Shown here one piece after another: positions 7,861 through 17,600 of a DNA stretch of 64,000 nucleotides (positions are counted from its first letter, which is position 1; each line of letters starts with the position of its first letter). The DNA is from Gemmatimonadota bacterium (GTDB taxonomy: Bacteria; Gemmatimonadota; Gemmatimonadetes; Gemmatimonadales; GWC2-71-9), in assembly GCA_003222115.1 (NCBI GenBank), contig QHUL01000048.1, positions 1 to 64,000 on the forward strand. Reading direction: 5' to 3'. The notes under the pieces are model-generated. The model saw nothing but the letters and a program-made list of their open reading frames with translations. It did not search any database and had not been told where the DNA came from. The translations under genes and the position numbers were made by a program.

Positions 7861-8070
7861 AACAGGCCCGAAGCAACGCGCCAATATAGGAATCACTTGT
7901 CAACGGTGCAAATGTCAACGCTTATCAACATCACAAATTTTTTGCTGACAGGTCGTTCCACCGTTTGTCCACTATCCACACGCGCTGTGGAAAAACAAAT
8001 GTGCACGGAGCGGCGTGGGTCGGCCCCGGGAACTGCACACGGCGTGTGGAAGTTGTTGAAAGATTTGTGA
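7861..8070. promoter_or_regulatory. AT-richer divergence-free upstream region with DnaA-box-like 9-mers and TTGACA repeats
   Basis: This 250-base gap lies between aroB (ending at 8071) and the sigma-factor start, both on the minus strand. Four sequences within one or two bases of the DnaA box TTATCCACA occur: TTATCAACA 7922-7930, CTATCCACA 7972-7980, TGTGGAAAA 7986-7994 and TGTGGAAGT 8045-8053. On the minus strand TTGACA occurs twice about 15 bases apart (near 7886 and 7901), the best candidates for a -35 element of the sigma gene. An AAATTTTTT run lies between. Functions are inferred only. Confidence 0.4.
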
Positions 8071-9177
8071 TTACTGTGTCGCTCCCAGCGCCTCCCGCAC
8101 GGCCTGCTCCGGCACCGCCACCGTCCACCCGGTCGTCCCGTTGCCTTGCATCTCGCCTACGGCGCGAGGCAGCGCGAACCGCACGGCCCCCGCGCGCGCC
8201 TTCTTGTCGTGGTGCATGGCGGCGATGAGGTCGTCCACTGTCCCCGTTGCAGGACGCTCGAGCGGCAGTCCGTAGCGCTCGAGCAGCGCGCACACGCGGT
8301 CGGCGGTGCCGGGCGCCGCAATCCCGAGCGCTGCGGCGAGCCGGGCCTCGCAGGCCATCCCAATCGCCACCGCCTCACCGTGCAGGACCGCGAACTTTGC
8401 CGTCGCCTCGATGGCGTGCCCCACGGTGTGGCCGAAGTTGAGGATCGCGCGGCGCCCCGCCTCCCGCTCGTCCGCGGCGACGACCTCGGCTTTGATCTCG
8501 ACCGAGCGCCGCACCACGCGCTCGAGCGCGGCCGGGTCCCGCGCGGTGACCGCCGCGGCTTCCCGCTCGAGGAACGCGAAGTACGCCGCGTCCGCGATCG
8601 CACCGTGCTTGACGGCCTCCGCCATCCCGGCCGCGAGCTGCACGGGCGGCAGCGTGCCCAGCACATCGAGGTCGGCGATGACGAGGCGCGGCTGGTGGAA
8701 CGCGCCGAGCAGGTTCTTGCCCGCGGGGACGTCCACGCCGGTTTTGCCGCCGATCGAAGAGTCGATCATGGCGAGCAGCGACGTCGGCACCTGCACGTGG
8801 GGCACGCCGCGCAGGTAGGTCGCCGCCACGAATCCGGCGACGTCTCCGACCACCCCGCCGCCCACCGCGATCACCGCGCAGTCCCGCCCGCATTCGAGCG
8901 CCAGCATGCGATCCGCGAGCGAGGCCCACGTCTCCCTCGTCTTGTTCCATTCCCCTGCCGGAAACTCCAGCACGTCCCCCGGCAACCTGGCGTGTTGCAG
9001 CGCCGTGGCGACTTGCCCTCCGTAGAGAGCGTTGACGTGCGAGTCCGTGATCACCACGTAGCGCGCCGCGGGGCACGCGTCGCGCACCAGGGCCGGCAGC
9101 CTCGCCAGGAGCCCGCGGCCGATCAGGATGTCGTAGGAGGCGTCGTGCTGGTCCCTGATGGGGACGCGGACCGTCAC
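8071..9177 (-). CDS. aroB: 3-dehydroquinate synthase AroB
   Basis: Second enzyme of the shikimate pathway: it converts DAHP to 3-dehydroquinate using NAD and a divalent metal. Visible are FPAGEWNKTRETW, the NAD-binding AVGGGVVGDVAGFVAATYLRGV, VDVPAGKNLLGAFHQP, AEAVKHGAI and the metal-ligand helix NFGHTVGHAIE. Start GTG 9177 shares GTGA with the stop of the adenosyltransferase gene; the open frame further upstream is a shadow of that gene. The 368-residue length fits the family. The two genes form a short coupled unit, although their pathways are unrelated. Confidence 0.94.
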   Translation of the reverse strand: MTVRVPIRDQHDASYDILIGRGLLARLPALVRDACPAARYVVITDSHVNALYGGQVATALQHARLPGDVLEFPAGEWNKTRETWASLADRMLALECGRDCAVIAVGGGVVGDVAGFVAATYLRGVPHVQVPTSLLAMIDSSIGGKTGVDVPAGKNLLGAFHQPRLVIADLDVLGTLPPVQLAAGMAEAVKHGAIADAAYFAFLEREAAAVTARDPAALERVVRRSVEIKAEVVAADEREAGRRAILNFGHTVGHAIEATAKFAVLHGEAVAIGMACEARLAAALGIAAPGTADRVCALLERYGLPLERPATGTVDDLIAAMHHDKKARAGAVRFALPRAVGEMQGNGTTGWTVAVPEQAVREALGATQ

Positions 9178-9719
9178 CACGGCACGTCGGAGAGCCCGGC
9201 CGCGGCGTTCGCGGCGCGCGCCAGCACGAACAGCAGGTCGGAGAGGCGGTTCACGTACTTGAGGATCGCGGGACTCACGGCCGCTTCGCGGGACAGGGTG
9301 ACGACCGCCCGTTCCGCGCGGCGGCACACGGCGCGCCCGAGTTGCAGCGCCGCCGCCTTGGAGCTGCCACCCGGCAGGATGAAGTTCTTGAGCGGCGCGA
9401 GCGTCGCTTCCGCCCGGTCGATGGCGTCTTCCAGCGCCTCCACGCGGGCGTCACCGAGGCGCGGGCCGGGCAGCGCCTTGACGAGCTTCGCCGGGTCCGG
9501 CGACGCGAGCTCGGCCCCGATCGTGAACAGGTCGCGCTGCACCAGCTCGAGCAGGTCGCGCGCGAACGCCCGCGGCTCGAGCGCCAGGGCGAGGCCGAGC
9601 GCGGCGTTCAACTCGTCCACCTCGCCGTACGCGGCAACCCGCCGGTCGTCCTTGGGGACGCGGCCGCCGCCGAACAGCCCCGTCTCCCCGCCGTCACCCG
9701 TCTTGGTGTAGATCTTCAA
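9174..9719 (-). CDS. PduO-type cob(I)alamin adenosyltransferase
   Basis: Transfers the adenosyl group of ATP to cob(I)alamin to make coenzyme B12. The family signature is at the very start: KIYTKTGDGGETGLFGG, then RVAAYGEVDELNAALG. FILPGGS and the CRRAERAVV helix follow. I chose TTG 9719 because GGAGG lies eight bases before it and the protein then begins at the conserved motif; a GTG at 9755 would add residues encoded by a small heptad tract (GTGGGGA units, about 9736-9756). About 181 residues. Divergent from the flavoprotein gene at 9784. Confidence 0.92.
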   Translation of the reverse strand: MKIYTKTGDGGETGLFGGGRVPKDDRRVAAYGEVDELNAALGLALALEPRAFARDLLELVQRDLFTIGAELASPDPAKLVKALPGPRLGDARVEALEDAIDRAEATLAPLKNFILPGGSSKAAALQLGRAVCRRAERAVVTLSREAAVSPAILKYVNRLSDLLFVLARAANAAAGLSDVPW

Positions 9720-9783
9720 GCCCGCGGCCTCCAGGGACCACTCCCCACTCCCCACGCCTTTGGTATTTCATTACGTTCGCCCC

Positions 9784-10806
9784 ATGCAGGACCTCAAAGA
9801 TATCACCATAATCGGCGCCGGCCCGACGGGCTTGTTCGGCTGCTTCTACGCCGGCATGCGCGGCGCCTCGTGCCGCGTCATCGACAACCTGGACCAGGCG
9901 GGCGGGCAGCTCACCGCGCTCTACCCCGAGAAGTACATCTTCGACGTCGCCGGCTTCCCCAAGGTGCTCGCCAAGGACCTGGTGAAGGGCATGGCGGAGC
10001 AGGCGCTCCAGTTCAAGTCGCCCCTGCACCTCGGCCAGAAGGTCGCGGGCCTCCGGCGCGAGGCGCAGAACGGCGCGCCGCTGTTCACCGTCGTCACCGA
10101 CCGGGACGAATATCCATCGCGCACCGTCCTCATCGCCGGGGGCATCGGCGCGTTCACCCCGCGCAAGCTGCCCCTGAAGGACGTGGACCGGTGGTACGGG
10201 AAGGGGTTGTACGACCGCGTGCTCGATCCGCGAGCGTTCGCGGGGCGACGCGTGCTGCTGGTGGGTGGGGGCGACTCGGCGTTCGACTGGGCGGTGAACC
10301 TGCAGGGGATCGCGCAGTCCATCCTCATGATTCACCGCCGTGACGGCTTCCGCGCCCACGGGGCGACCGTGGCGCAGGTGCGCGAGCTGGTCGCGGCGGG
10401 CAAGATGGAGCTGCGCACCTTCTGGGAGGTCAAGGCGATCCACGGGAGCGACGTGATCGAGCGCGTGACCATCGTGAACAACAAGACGAAGCACGAGGAG
10501 ACGGTCTCGATCGACTGCGTGCTCCCCCAGCTCGGCTTCATCTCGTCGCTGGGCGCGATCGCCGAGTGGGGGCTCGACATCGAGAAGGGCGAGATCAAGG
10601 TGTCGCAGATCATGGAGACGAGCATCCCGGGCATCTTCGCGGCCGGCGACATCGTCACCTACCCTGGGAAGCTCAAGCTGATCGCCACCGGGGCGGCCGA
10701 AGCCGCCATCGCGGTGAACCACGCGGTGCATCTCATCAATCCCGCGGCGAAGATCGAGCCGGGACACAGCTCGAACATGGCGATCTTCGGGCAGACGGAA
10801 GACTGA
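9784..10806 (+). CDS. Ferredoxin-NADP reductase-like (thioredoxin reductase fold) flavoprotein
   Basis: A 340-residue FAD/NAD(P) oxidoreductase. The FAD-binding motif TIIGAGPTGLFGCFYAG is at the N-terminus and the NADP-binding VLLVGGGDSAFDWAVNL is near the middle. GIFAAGDIVTYPGKLKLIATGAAEAA near the end is the FAD contact. The CxxC redox pair of thioredoxin reductase is absent, which matches the YumC-type ferredoxin-NADP reductases. It probably supplies or removes electrons from ferredoxin. ATG 9784 is preferred over TTG 9760. The gene is single, divergent from the adenosyltransferase and convergent with the PBP4 gene. Confidence 0.9.
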   Translation: MQDLKDITIIGAGPTGLFGCFYAGMRGASCRVIDNLDQAGGQLTALYPEKYIFDVAGFPKVLAKDLVKGMAEQALQFKSPLHLGQKVAGLRREAQNGAPLFTVVTDRDEYPSRTVLIAGGIGAFTPRKLPLKDVDRWYGKGLYDRVLDPRAFAGRRVLLVGGGDSAFDWAVNLQGIAQSILMIHRRDGFRAHGATVAQVRELVAAGKMELRTFWEVKAIHGSDVIERVTIVNNKTKHEETVSIDCVLPQLGFISSLGAIAEWGLDIEKGEIKVSQIMETSIPGIFAAGDIVTYPGKLKLIATGAAEAAIAVNHAVHLINPAAKIEPGHSSNMAIFGQTED

Positions 10807-10860
10807 GACATCAGACGTCAGACCTCAGGGCTCATGTCTGATGTCTGACGTCTGACGTCT
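10806..10860. repeat. Heptad hairpin (unit GTCTGAC) filling a convergent intergenic gap
   Basis: Arms at 10806-10825 and 10841-10860 match at 18 of 20 positions and are built from 7-base units (GTCTGAC/GTCTGAT and complement). The hairpin reaches from the last base of one stop codon into the stop codon of the opposing gene, so it may serve as a bidirectional terminator. There is no T-run. Confidence 0.8.
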
Positions 10861-12439
10861 ATTTCGTCTTCCCTATCTCCACGATCACCGAGTCAATCTG
10901 CGCCAACATCTGCGAGTACGGCACGGCGCGCGCGTTCGCCTGCACGCTGAACGTGATGGTGCGCCCGTTCGGCTGCTCGATGTAACCTGACAAGCTGTTC
11001 ACGCGATCGATGCTGCCGGTCTTCGCGAGCACCCGGCTCTCGAAGGGCGTGCCCACCAAGCGCTTGAGCAGGGTGCCGGGCTGGCCGGGGCGGGGCAGCG
11101 CCGCGAGGAAGGGCCCGCGCTGCGGGTGCCGGCGCATGTAGCCCAGCAGCTGCACGAAGGCGCGCGGGGTGACGAGGTTGCCCGCCGCGAGCCCCGAGCC
11201 GTCCTCCAGCGCGAACGCCGTCGAGTCGATGCGCACCGAGTCCACCAGGAAGCGCCGCTCGACGTCGAGCCCCGCTTCCCAGGACCCCGCGCCCCCGAGC
11301 TCGCGGCCCAGGATCTTGACGAGCATCTCGGCGAACCAGTTCTGGCTCGAGCTGAGGATCGGGAAGACGATGTCGCCGAGCGGGCGGCCGCGATACTCCG
11401 CGAGCGGTGGCTGGGCGCGCGCCGCTCGGTACACGAGCGAATCGGTCGTGCTCGCCGCCCCGCCCCCGATCGCCACCCCCTTGCGCTGGAGCGCGTAGGC
11501 GAGCGCCCGCGCGGCATAGAGGTTGGGATCGGGGAGCGCGACGCTCACGGTCCAGGGCGCCCGCGCCAGCGAGACGCTCCCCTCCGCCCAGATGTCCCAG
11601 GTGCCGGGCCGGCGGTAAAAGTTGTCTTCGATCGTCGAGTTCGAGTCCGGGGGGCCGGTGCGAGCGCGGTTCTCGAAGCCGATGAGCCCAAGGTCGGGCG
11701 ACCACGTGATCAGGGGCGGCCGGTCCACGGCGTCGCCCGGCGCGATCGTGAAGTCCACGCTGTTGCCGTGGAACCCGAGCCCCGACACGGGCGCCGCGTA
11801 CCAGGCGTTCAGGTCGAATGCGTTCCAGGCGGGATGGATGAGCGTGGGCTCGAAGTAGGAGCCGTCGCCCACGAGCTTCCCGGTGATCCGTCGCAGCCCC
11901 TTGCGGCGCAGCGTGTCGGCGATCGCGTCCAGCGCGGTGAACGTCGAGTCGCACACCCCGGGCGCGAGCGTGTCCACGCCGTAACAGCCCGCGTAGAACG
12001 TCGGGTCGCCGCGGCCGTAGAACACGAGGTCGCCTTGCAGCACTCCGGCGGCCACGCCGCCGTTCGCATACAGGCTCGTCCGCACGCGGTAGTCGGCCGG
12101 CAACAGCGCGAGGGCCGCCGCCGTCACGACGAGCTTCGTGTTGCTCGCCGGCACGAACAGGCGGTCGGCGTTGCGTTGATACAGGACTCGCCCCCGGTCG
12201 TCCACGGCGTAGATGCCCCAGGTGGCGCGATCGAACGGCGGCACGTCGATGAGCTGTGCCAGCCGCCGCTCGAGCGAGCCCTGGAGCGGCCTGCTCCGTG
12301 GCGCCGCGGCGCCGGGCCGACCCTGCGCCGCGAGCGCGGAGCTCGCGACGAGCGACGCCGCGACCAGGGCTCGCAGCGTGGCGCGCGGCCCGACTCGTGG
12401 TGGAACTTGACCGCGCTCGCGGTGAACCACTACCGGCAT
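10859..12439 (-). CDS. dacB: D-alanyl-D-alanine carboxypeptidase/endopeptidase (PBP4, DacB type)
   Basis: A class C low-molecular-weight penicillin-binding protein of peptidase family S13 that trims peptidoglycan in the periplasm. The active-site motifs are SxxK in PASNTKLVVTAAA, SxN in SSSQNWFAEML and KTG in LAKTGSIDRVNSLSGY. The large insert between SxxK and SxN (LVGDGSYFE, NAFDLNAWYAAPVSGL) is typical. The N-terminus has a signal peptide (TLRALVAASLVASSALAAQG). The ATG at 12439 is the first possible start, but a shorter GTG/TTG start is possible because the divergent gene's first ATG uses the same four bases (CATG). About 526 residues. Confidence 0.9.
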   Translation of the reverse strand: MPVVVHRERGQVPPRVGPRATLRALVAASLVASSALAAQGRPGAAAPRSRPLQGSLERRLAQLIDVPPFDRATWGIYAVDDRGRVLYQRNADRLFVPASNTKLVVTAAALALLPADYRVRTSLYANGGVAAGVLQGDLVFYGRGDPTFYAGCYGVDTLAPGVCDSTFTALDAIADTLRRKGLRRITGKLVGDGSYFEPTLIHPAWNAFDLNAWYAAPVSGLGFHGNSVDFTIAPGDAVDRPPLITWSPDLGLIGFENRARTGPPDSNSTIEDNFYRRPGTWDIWAEGSVSLARAPWTVSVALPDPNLYAARALAYALQRKGVAIGGGAASTTDSLVYRAARAQPPLAEYRGRPLGDIVFPILSSSQNWFAEMLVKILGRELGGAGSWEAGLDVERRFLVDSVRIDSTAFALEDGSGLAAGNLVTPRAFVQLLGYMRRHPQRGPFLAALPRPGQPGTLLKRLVGTPFESRVLAKTGSIDRVNSLSGYIEQPNGRTITFSVQANARAVPYSQMLAQIDSVIVEIGKTK

Positions 12440-14633
12440 GGAATCAGGTGTCGAAAAGGTTGACAGTGGGGCGGGTGGTAGCCAACATAGGAGAGTCGGG
12501 CGACCCCGTCAATTGCGTGCCTGCGTCGGCCTCGTGCTCGTCGCCGTACTCGCGGCGGCCCCCCTCCCGCTCGCCGCACAACAAGAGCAGCGAGTGGTGC
12601 GCGGTCTTTCTTTCGACGGCAACAAGGCCATCGACAGCTACACGCTGAGCACGGCGATCGCCACCTCCAACTCGAGCTTCTTCGCGAGCGTCTGGTGGCT
12701 GCGCTGGATCGGGTTCCTCGGCGAGAAGCGGTACTTCAACGAGCTGGAGTTCCGCCGCGACGTGGTGCGGCTGCTGCTGTTGTACCGGCAGAGCGGCTAC
12801 ATGGACGCGGTGATCGACACGCTGGTGCGGCGGGACGGCAACGACGTGTTCATCCGGCTCCGGATCATGGAAGGGGACCCCGTGCGGCTGGAGCGGCTCG
12901 AGATCACCGGGTTGGACGGCATCCTGAGCCTGGACGCGCTCAAGAAGGACCTGCCGCTCGCGGTCGGCGCGCCCTTCAACCGGATGCTGTTCCAGGCGTC
13001 CGGCGACACGATCGTCGCCCGGCTCAGGAACCGCGGCTATCCCTACGTCGACGTGCTGCGGAGTTTCGACGTCAACGCCGCCGAGCGCCGCGCCGTGGCG
13101 ACGCTCGAGGCGGTGCCCGGGCCGCGCATGCGCATCGGGGACGTGGCGATCGCGGGCACCGAAAAGGTCGATACGGGGACGGTGCGGCGTATGCTGTCCG
13201 TGAAGCCGAACGACCTGTTCCGTCAGGACCGGCTGTATCAGACGCAGCGTGACCTCTACGGCATGGGGCTCTTTCGCTCGGTCAACGTAGTGCTCGCCGA
13301 CACGGCGCCCCCCGCCGATCCGGGCGACTCGACCGTGCGCGTGCTGGTGCGGCTGCGTGAAGGGCCCCGCCGTCGCGTCCGCGTGGGGGTGGGCTACGGC
13401 ACGGTGGACTGCTTTCGCGTCCAGAGCGGGTGGACCTCCTTCGATTTCCTCGGCGGGGCCCGGACGCTCGACCTCACGGGGCGCCTCTCGAAGCTCGGCG
13501 TGGGGGTACCGACCGACTGGAGCCTCCGCGACAACGTGTGCCGCGCGCTCCGGGACGATCTGACCTCGGACACCCTCAACTACGGCGTCGGCCTGACGCT
13601 GCGGCAGCCCTTCTTCCTGTCCCCGCGTCATGCCGCGAGCTTCGGCATGTTCGCCGAGCGGCGCTCGGAGTTCAAGGCGTACACGCGCCAGGCGGTGGGC
13701 GGCAACCTCGCCGTCACCCTCAACGCGCGGCGCAACATCCCCGTGACCGTGGGCTACGGGCTCTCGTACGGCCGCACCACGGCCGAGCCGGCCGTGTTCT
13801 GCAGCGTGTTCCGGGTGTGCGACGCCCAGGACCGGGCGCTGCTGGAGAGCTCGCGCCGCTTCGCCGCGGTGACGGTTTCGGGAGTGCGCGATAGGGTGAA
13901 CAACGTGCTCGACCCTTCGGGGGGGAGCCTGGTGACCGTCACCCTCATGCACGCCTCCCGCATCGTCTACTCCGATACCCTGTATGAGTTCAACCGCGGC
14001 GAGCTCGAGGCGTCGCGCTACTATCCGCTCGGCCGGCGCGGGGTGTTCGCGTGGCGGGTGCGGGCGGGCGCGATCGTCCTGGGGCGGATCACGCTCGCCG
14101 GCCAGAGCGTCCACTTCGTGCCGCCGGACCAGCGCTTCTACGGCGGGGGACCGAACTCGGTGCGCGGCTACGCGCGCAACGAGCTCGGCCCCCGCGTCTA
14201 CGTCACGGACAGCGTCGACGTCAACGGCAGCGGCGACAGCACGTTCCTGCACGTGACCGCCTCGCCCACGGGAGGCAACACCATCTTCGTGGCGAACACG
14301 GAGGTCCGGTTCGCGACCCCGCTCTTCCCCGACCGGATGCGGGTCGCGCTGTTCGTGGACGCGGGCCAGGTGTGGGAGCGCGGCGAGCCGCTCACGACCG
14401 TGAACGGCCTGCGCGTCACGCCGGGCGTGGGGCTGCGCTTCGCGACACCGCTCGGTCCGGTGCGGCTGGACGCCGCCTACAACGGCTACCCGTCGGAGCC
14501 CGGGCCCGTCTACCTCCTGAACAACACGGACAAGAGCCTCACGCTGATCCAGGGCGTCGCGTTCCGGCCGGCCCTGCCTCCGGGGTTCTGGCGCCGCATC
14601 GTGTGGCAGTTCGCGGTGGGACAGGCCTTCTGA
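12438..14633 (+). CDS. tamA: BamA/TamA-family outer-membrane barrel protein with POTRA domains
   Basis: An exported protein (hydrophobic signal LRACVGLVLVAVLAAAPLPLA) with POTRA-type repeats over about residues 50-340 (VVRGLSFDGNKAI, VRLERLEITGLDGI, MRIGDVAIAGTEKVDT), then a C-terminal 16-strand barrel. The barrel contains the family motif RFYGGGPNSVRGYARNELGP, with GVGLRFATPLGPVRLDAAY near the end. TamA with TamB moves proteins or lipids to the outer membrane; tamB follows after one base, which favours TamA over BamA. The start is uncertain: ATG 12438 coincides with the divergent dacB ATG, and a TTGACA at 12460 could be a -35 box inside the assumed coding region, which would put the start near TTG 12513. 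Confidence 0.87.
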   Translation: MESGVEKVDSGAGGSQHRRVGRPRQLRACVGLVLVAVLAAAPLPLAAQQEQRVVRGLSFDGNKAIDSYTLSTAIATSNSSFFASVWWLRWIGFLGEKRYFNELEFRRDVVRLLLLYRQSGYMDAVIDTLVRRDGNDVFIRLRIMEGDPVRLERLEITGLDGILSLDALKKDLPLAVGAPFNRMLFQASGDTIVARLRNRGYPYVDVLRSFDVNAAERRAVATLEAVPGPRMRIGDVAIAGTEKVDTGTVRRMLSVKPNDLFRQDRLYQTQRDLYGMGLFRSVNVVLADTAPPADPGDSTVRVLVRLREGPRRRVRVGVGYGTVDCFRVQSGWTSFDFLGGARTLDLTGRLSKLGVGVPTDWSLRDNVCRALRDDLTSDTLNYGVGLTLRQPFFLSPRHAASFGMFAERRSEFKAYTRQAVGGNLAVTLNARRNIPVTVGYGLSYGRTTAEPAVFCSVFRVCDAQDRALLESSRRFAAVTVSGVRDRVNNVLDPSGGSLVTVTLMHASRIVYSDTLYEFNRGELEASRYYPLGRRGVFAWRVRAGAIVLGRITLAGQSVHFVPPDQRFYGGGPNSVRGYARNELGPRVYVTDSVDVNGSGDSTFLHVTASPTGGNTIFVANTEVRFATPLFPDRMRVALFVDAGQVWERGEPLTTVNGLRVTPGVGLRFATPLGPVRLDAAYNGYPSEPGPVYLLNNTDKSLTLIQGVAFRPALPPGFWRRIVWQFAVGQAF

Positions 14634-14634
14634 C

Positions 14635-17600
14635 ATGGTGCGGCGCTCGCTCGGGGTCGCGCTGTGGGGGGTGGTCGGGTTGCTCGCCGGCTTCCTCGGG
14701 GCGCTCTCCGCCCTGATCGGCACGGGCGCCGGACGGAACCTGGTGGCGCGGGCGGCCGAGGGCGCGCTGCGGCAGGTGTTCACCGGGTCGATCGAGATCG
14801 GCGACGTCGGTGGCACGCTGCTCACCGGACTGACCCTCTCCGACGTCCGCCTGTACGACCCCGACACCACGCTCGTCGCCTGGCTCCCCCGCGCCGAGCT
14901 CTCCTACAACCCGCTCGAGTTCGCGGCGGGCCGCGTCGTGCTGTTCGAGCTCGCCCTGCGCGAGCCCCTCTTCAACATCGTGCAGCACCCGAGCGGGCGG
15001 CTCAACGCCGAGGAGCTGCTCCGCTTGGGCGGCCCCGACACGGCGCAGGGGCCGCGCGGCCCGGCGACGCTGATCCTGTTCCGCAACGTGCGCATCGAGG
15101 ATGGTACGGTGATGCTGCGCCTGCGCGCCGGCCCGGCGCCCGACCCGACCCATGAGATCGACGCCGCGGCGCGGGACGGCCCGCTCCGGGTCCGCCGCTT
15201 CGACCATCTCACCGCCCGGCTCGCGGCCCTGCGACTCTCTTCGCCACGCGAGCGGGGGATCCGGATGGACATTACCGGGCTCGCGGTGCAAAGCAGCGAC
15301 CCCGCGGTCGAGCTGCGCGACGTGGCCGGCCGCATCACCATCGTGGGGGACTCGCTCGACGCCGACCTGGAGCGGGTGCGGCTCCCCGGCTCCGCGCTCC
15401 AGGCTCGCGGCCGCGTCCGCTGGCCGCGCGGCACGTTGCTGTTCGATCTCGCGGCGCGCGCCGACTCCGCCACCCTCTCGGACTTCCGGTTCGTCGACTC
15501 CCGCTTCCCCGACGGGGCGGTGCTGCACGGGGGCGTCGCGCTACGCTCCCACGGCGGCCGCTTGCTGGAGATCCGGCTCGAGCCGCTCACGCTCTCCTCG
15601 GGCGGCGGCACCATCACGGGCCGGCTCACGGCGCTCAGCGCGGCCGATTCCGGGCTCGTCGCCCTGCGGGCGGCCGACCTCGAGGCGCGCGCCTTCGATC
15701 TCGAGTTCGCCCGCCCCTTCCTCGACAGGCTGCCTCTGGCGGGCCGCCTCAGCGGCCGCACCCTGGCCGAGGGAGCGATCGGCGCGCTGCACCTGGAGAC
15801 GGACTGGGTGTTCCGCGACTCCCTCGTCCCAGGCTGGCCGCAGTCCACCGTGCGCGGTCGCGGCGAGGTGGACCTGTCGCGCGGCGCCGGAGTGGGCTTC
15901 CGCTCCTTCGCGGTGGACGCGGCGACGATCGACCTGAGGACGGTGCGGCGGCTCGTGCCGGCCGTCCGGCTGCAGGGCGCGCTCGACGCCGCCGGCACGC
16001 TCACGGGCCGGCTCGCCGACGCGCAGTTCAGCGGCACGTTGCGGCACCGGCCCCGCGATCTACCCCCGAGCGTGATCCGCGGCGTCGTGCGGCTCGACAG
16101 CCGCAGCGACACGCTCGCGGTGTTCGCCGACGTGGTCGCGGACTCGCTCTCGTTCGATGGCCTGCGCGGGAGCTTCCCGGGCGGGGGGCTGCCGCTCGCG
16201 GGCGCGGTGACGGGCCCGGTGCGGGTCGACGGCACGCTGGCGGCGCTGGCGACGCACGCCGACCTGCAGTCCACGCAGGACGGCGGCGGCGTCCAGGTGG
16301 ACGGTGTGCTGACGCTGCTGGCGTCGCGGCTTGGCGCCCGGGACGCCACCGTCCGCACCCGGGAGCTTGATCTCTCGCGCTGGCTCGCGGCGCCCGCCGC
16401 TCCATCGTCGCGGCTCAGCGGAACGCTCGCCGGGAGTGTCGGCGCCGACAGCGGCGCGGCACCTGCGGGGGCGGTCACCGCCGCGCTCGGGCCCTCGCTG
16501 TTCGCGGGCGCGGGCCTGGACAGCGGGGTGGCGCGCCTGCGCTTCGCCGACCGCCGCGTGTACGTGGATTCGCTGCGCCTGTCGCAGCCGGGGCTGATCA
16601 CGACGGGCAGCGGCGTGCTCGGATGGGCGCGGCCGGCGCGCGGGACGCTGAGCCTGGACCTCGACGCGGACAGCCTCAACTCGGTCGACTCGCTGATCGC
16701 CTGGGTGGCGGGCCGTGCGCTCGGGCGAGAGGGCGGGGGCGGGGGTCGCTCGCTCGCGGGCGCGGCGCGGGTCGCGGTGACGCTCGAGGGCGCACTCGAC
16801 TCGCTCGCGGTCGAGGCGCGGGCGAGTCTGGAGCGCCTGCGGTGGCGCGAGTGGGAGGTGCCGGCGGGGCGCGCCCGCGTGACGTACCGGCCCGGTCCGG
16901 TGCCCGCGATCGCCGGGGAGGTGACGCTCGATTCGCTCGCGCTGGGCGAGCGCGGCTTCGGCGCCGCCACGGCGAGCGTCGCGGGGACCCGGGACTCGCT
17001 CGCCTGGTTCGCCCGCTCGCGCGTCGGCCAGGTCGGTGCGGTTCTCGCGGGGGGCCGCTACGTGCGCCGCGCGGACGCCGCGTCCGTGGCCGTGGACTCG
17101 CTCGCGCTCCAGATCCCGGGCGACGTCTGGGTGCTGCGCCGCCCGGTCGCATTCGTGATGACGGACTCCGCCGCCCGGGTGGCGGGCCTCGCCCTCGAGA
17201 GCGTCTACGGGAGGGGGCGACTCCTGCTGCAGGGGGACCTGCCGACCCGGGGCCGGGCCGACGCGCACCTGCAGATCGAGGGCTTCCCGCTCGCGGGCCT
17301 GTATGCGCTGCTGCAGAAGGACACCGCGGGCGTGGGCGGGACGATCGGCGCCACCGCCGCGCTCGCGGGCACGCGGGCGGAGCCCCTGTACACGGGGTCG
17401 TTCTCGCTCACGAACGGCTCGATCGGCGAATTCCACGCTCCCTATGTGGACGGCAGCTTCGAGTATCGCGACCGCCGGCTCGAGTCCGCCATGCACCTGT
17501 GGCGCTCGGGCCAGCAGGTCCTCACCGTCGCGGCCCATCTCCCGCTCGATCTCGCGCTCGCGCCGGTGGAGCGGCGCCAGCTCCCGGACACCCTCTCGGT

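Noticed and set aside
12437-12440. Shared CATG as simultaneous start codons of dacB-type and tamA-type genes
   Set aside because: Both cannot have upstream ribosome sites in each other's coding region; at least one true start is likely further in. Kept only as provisional starts.
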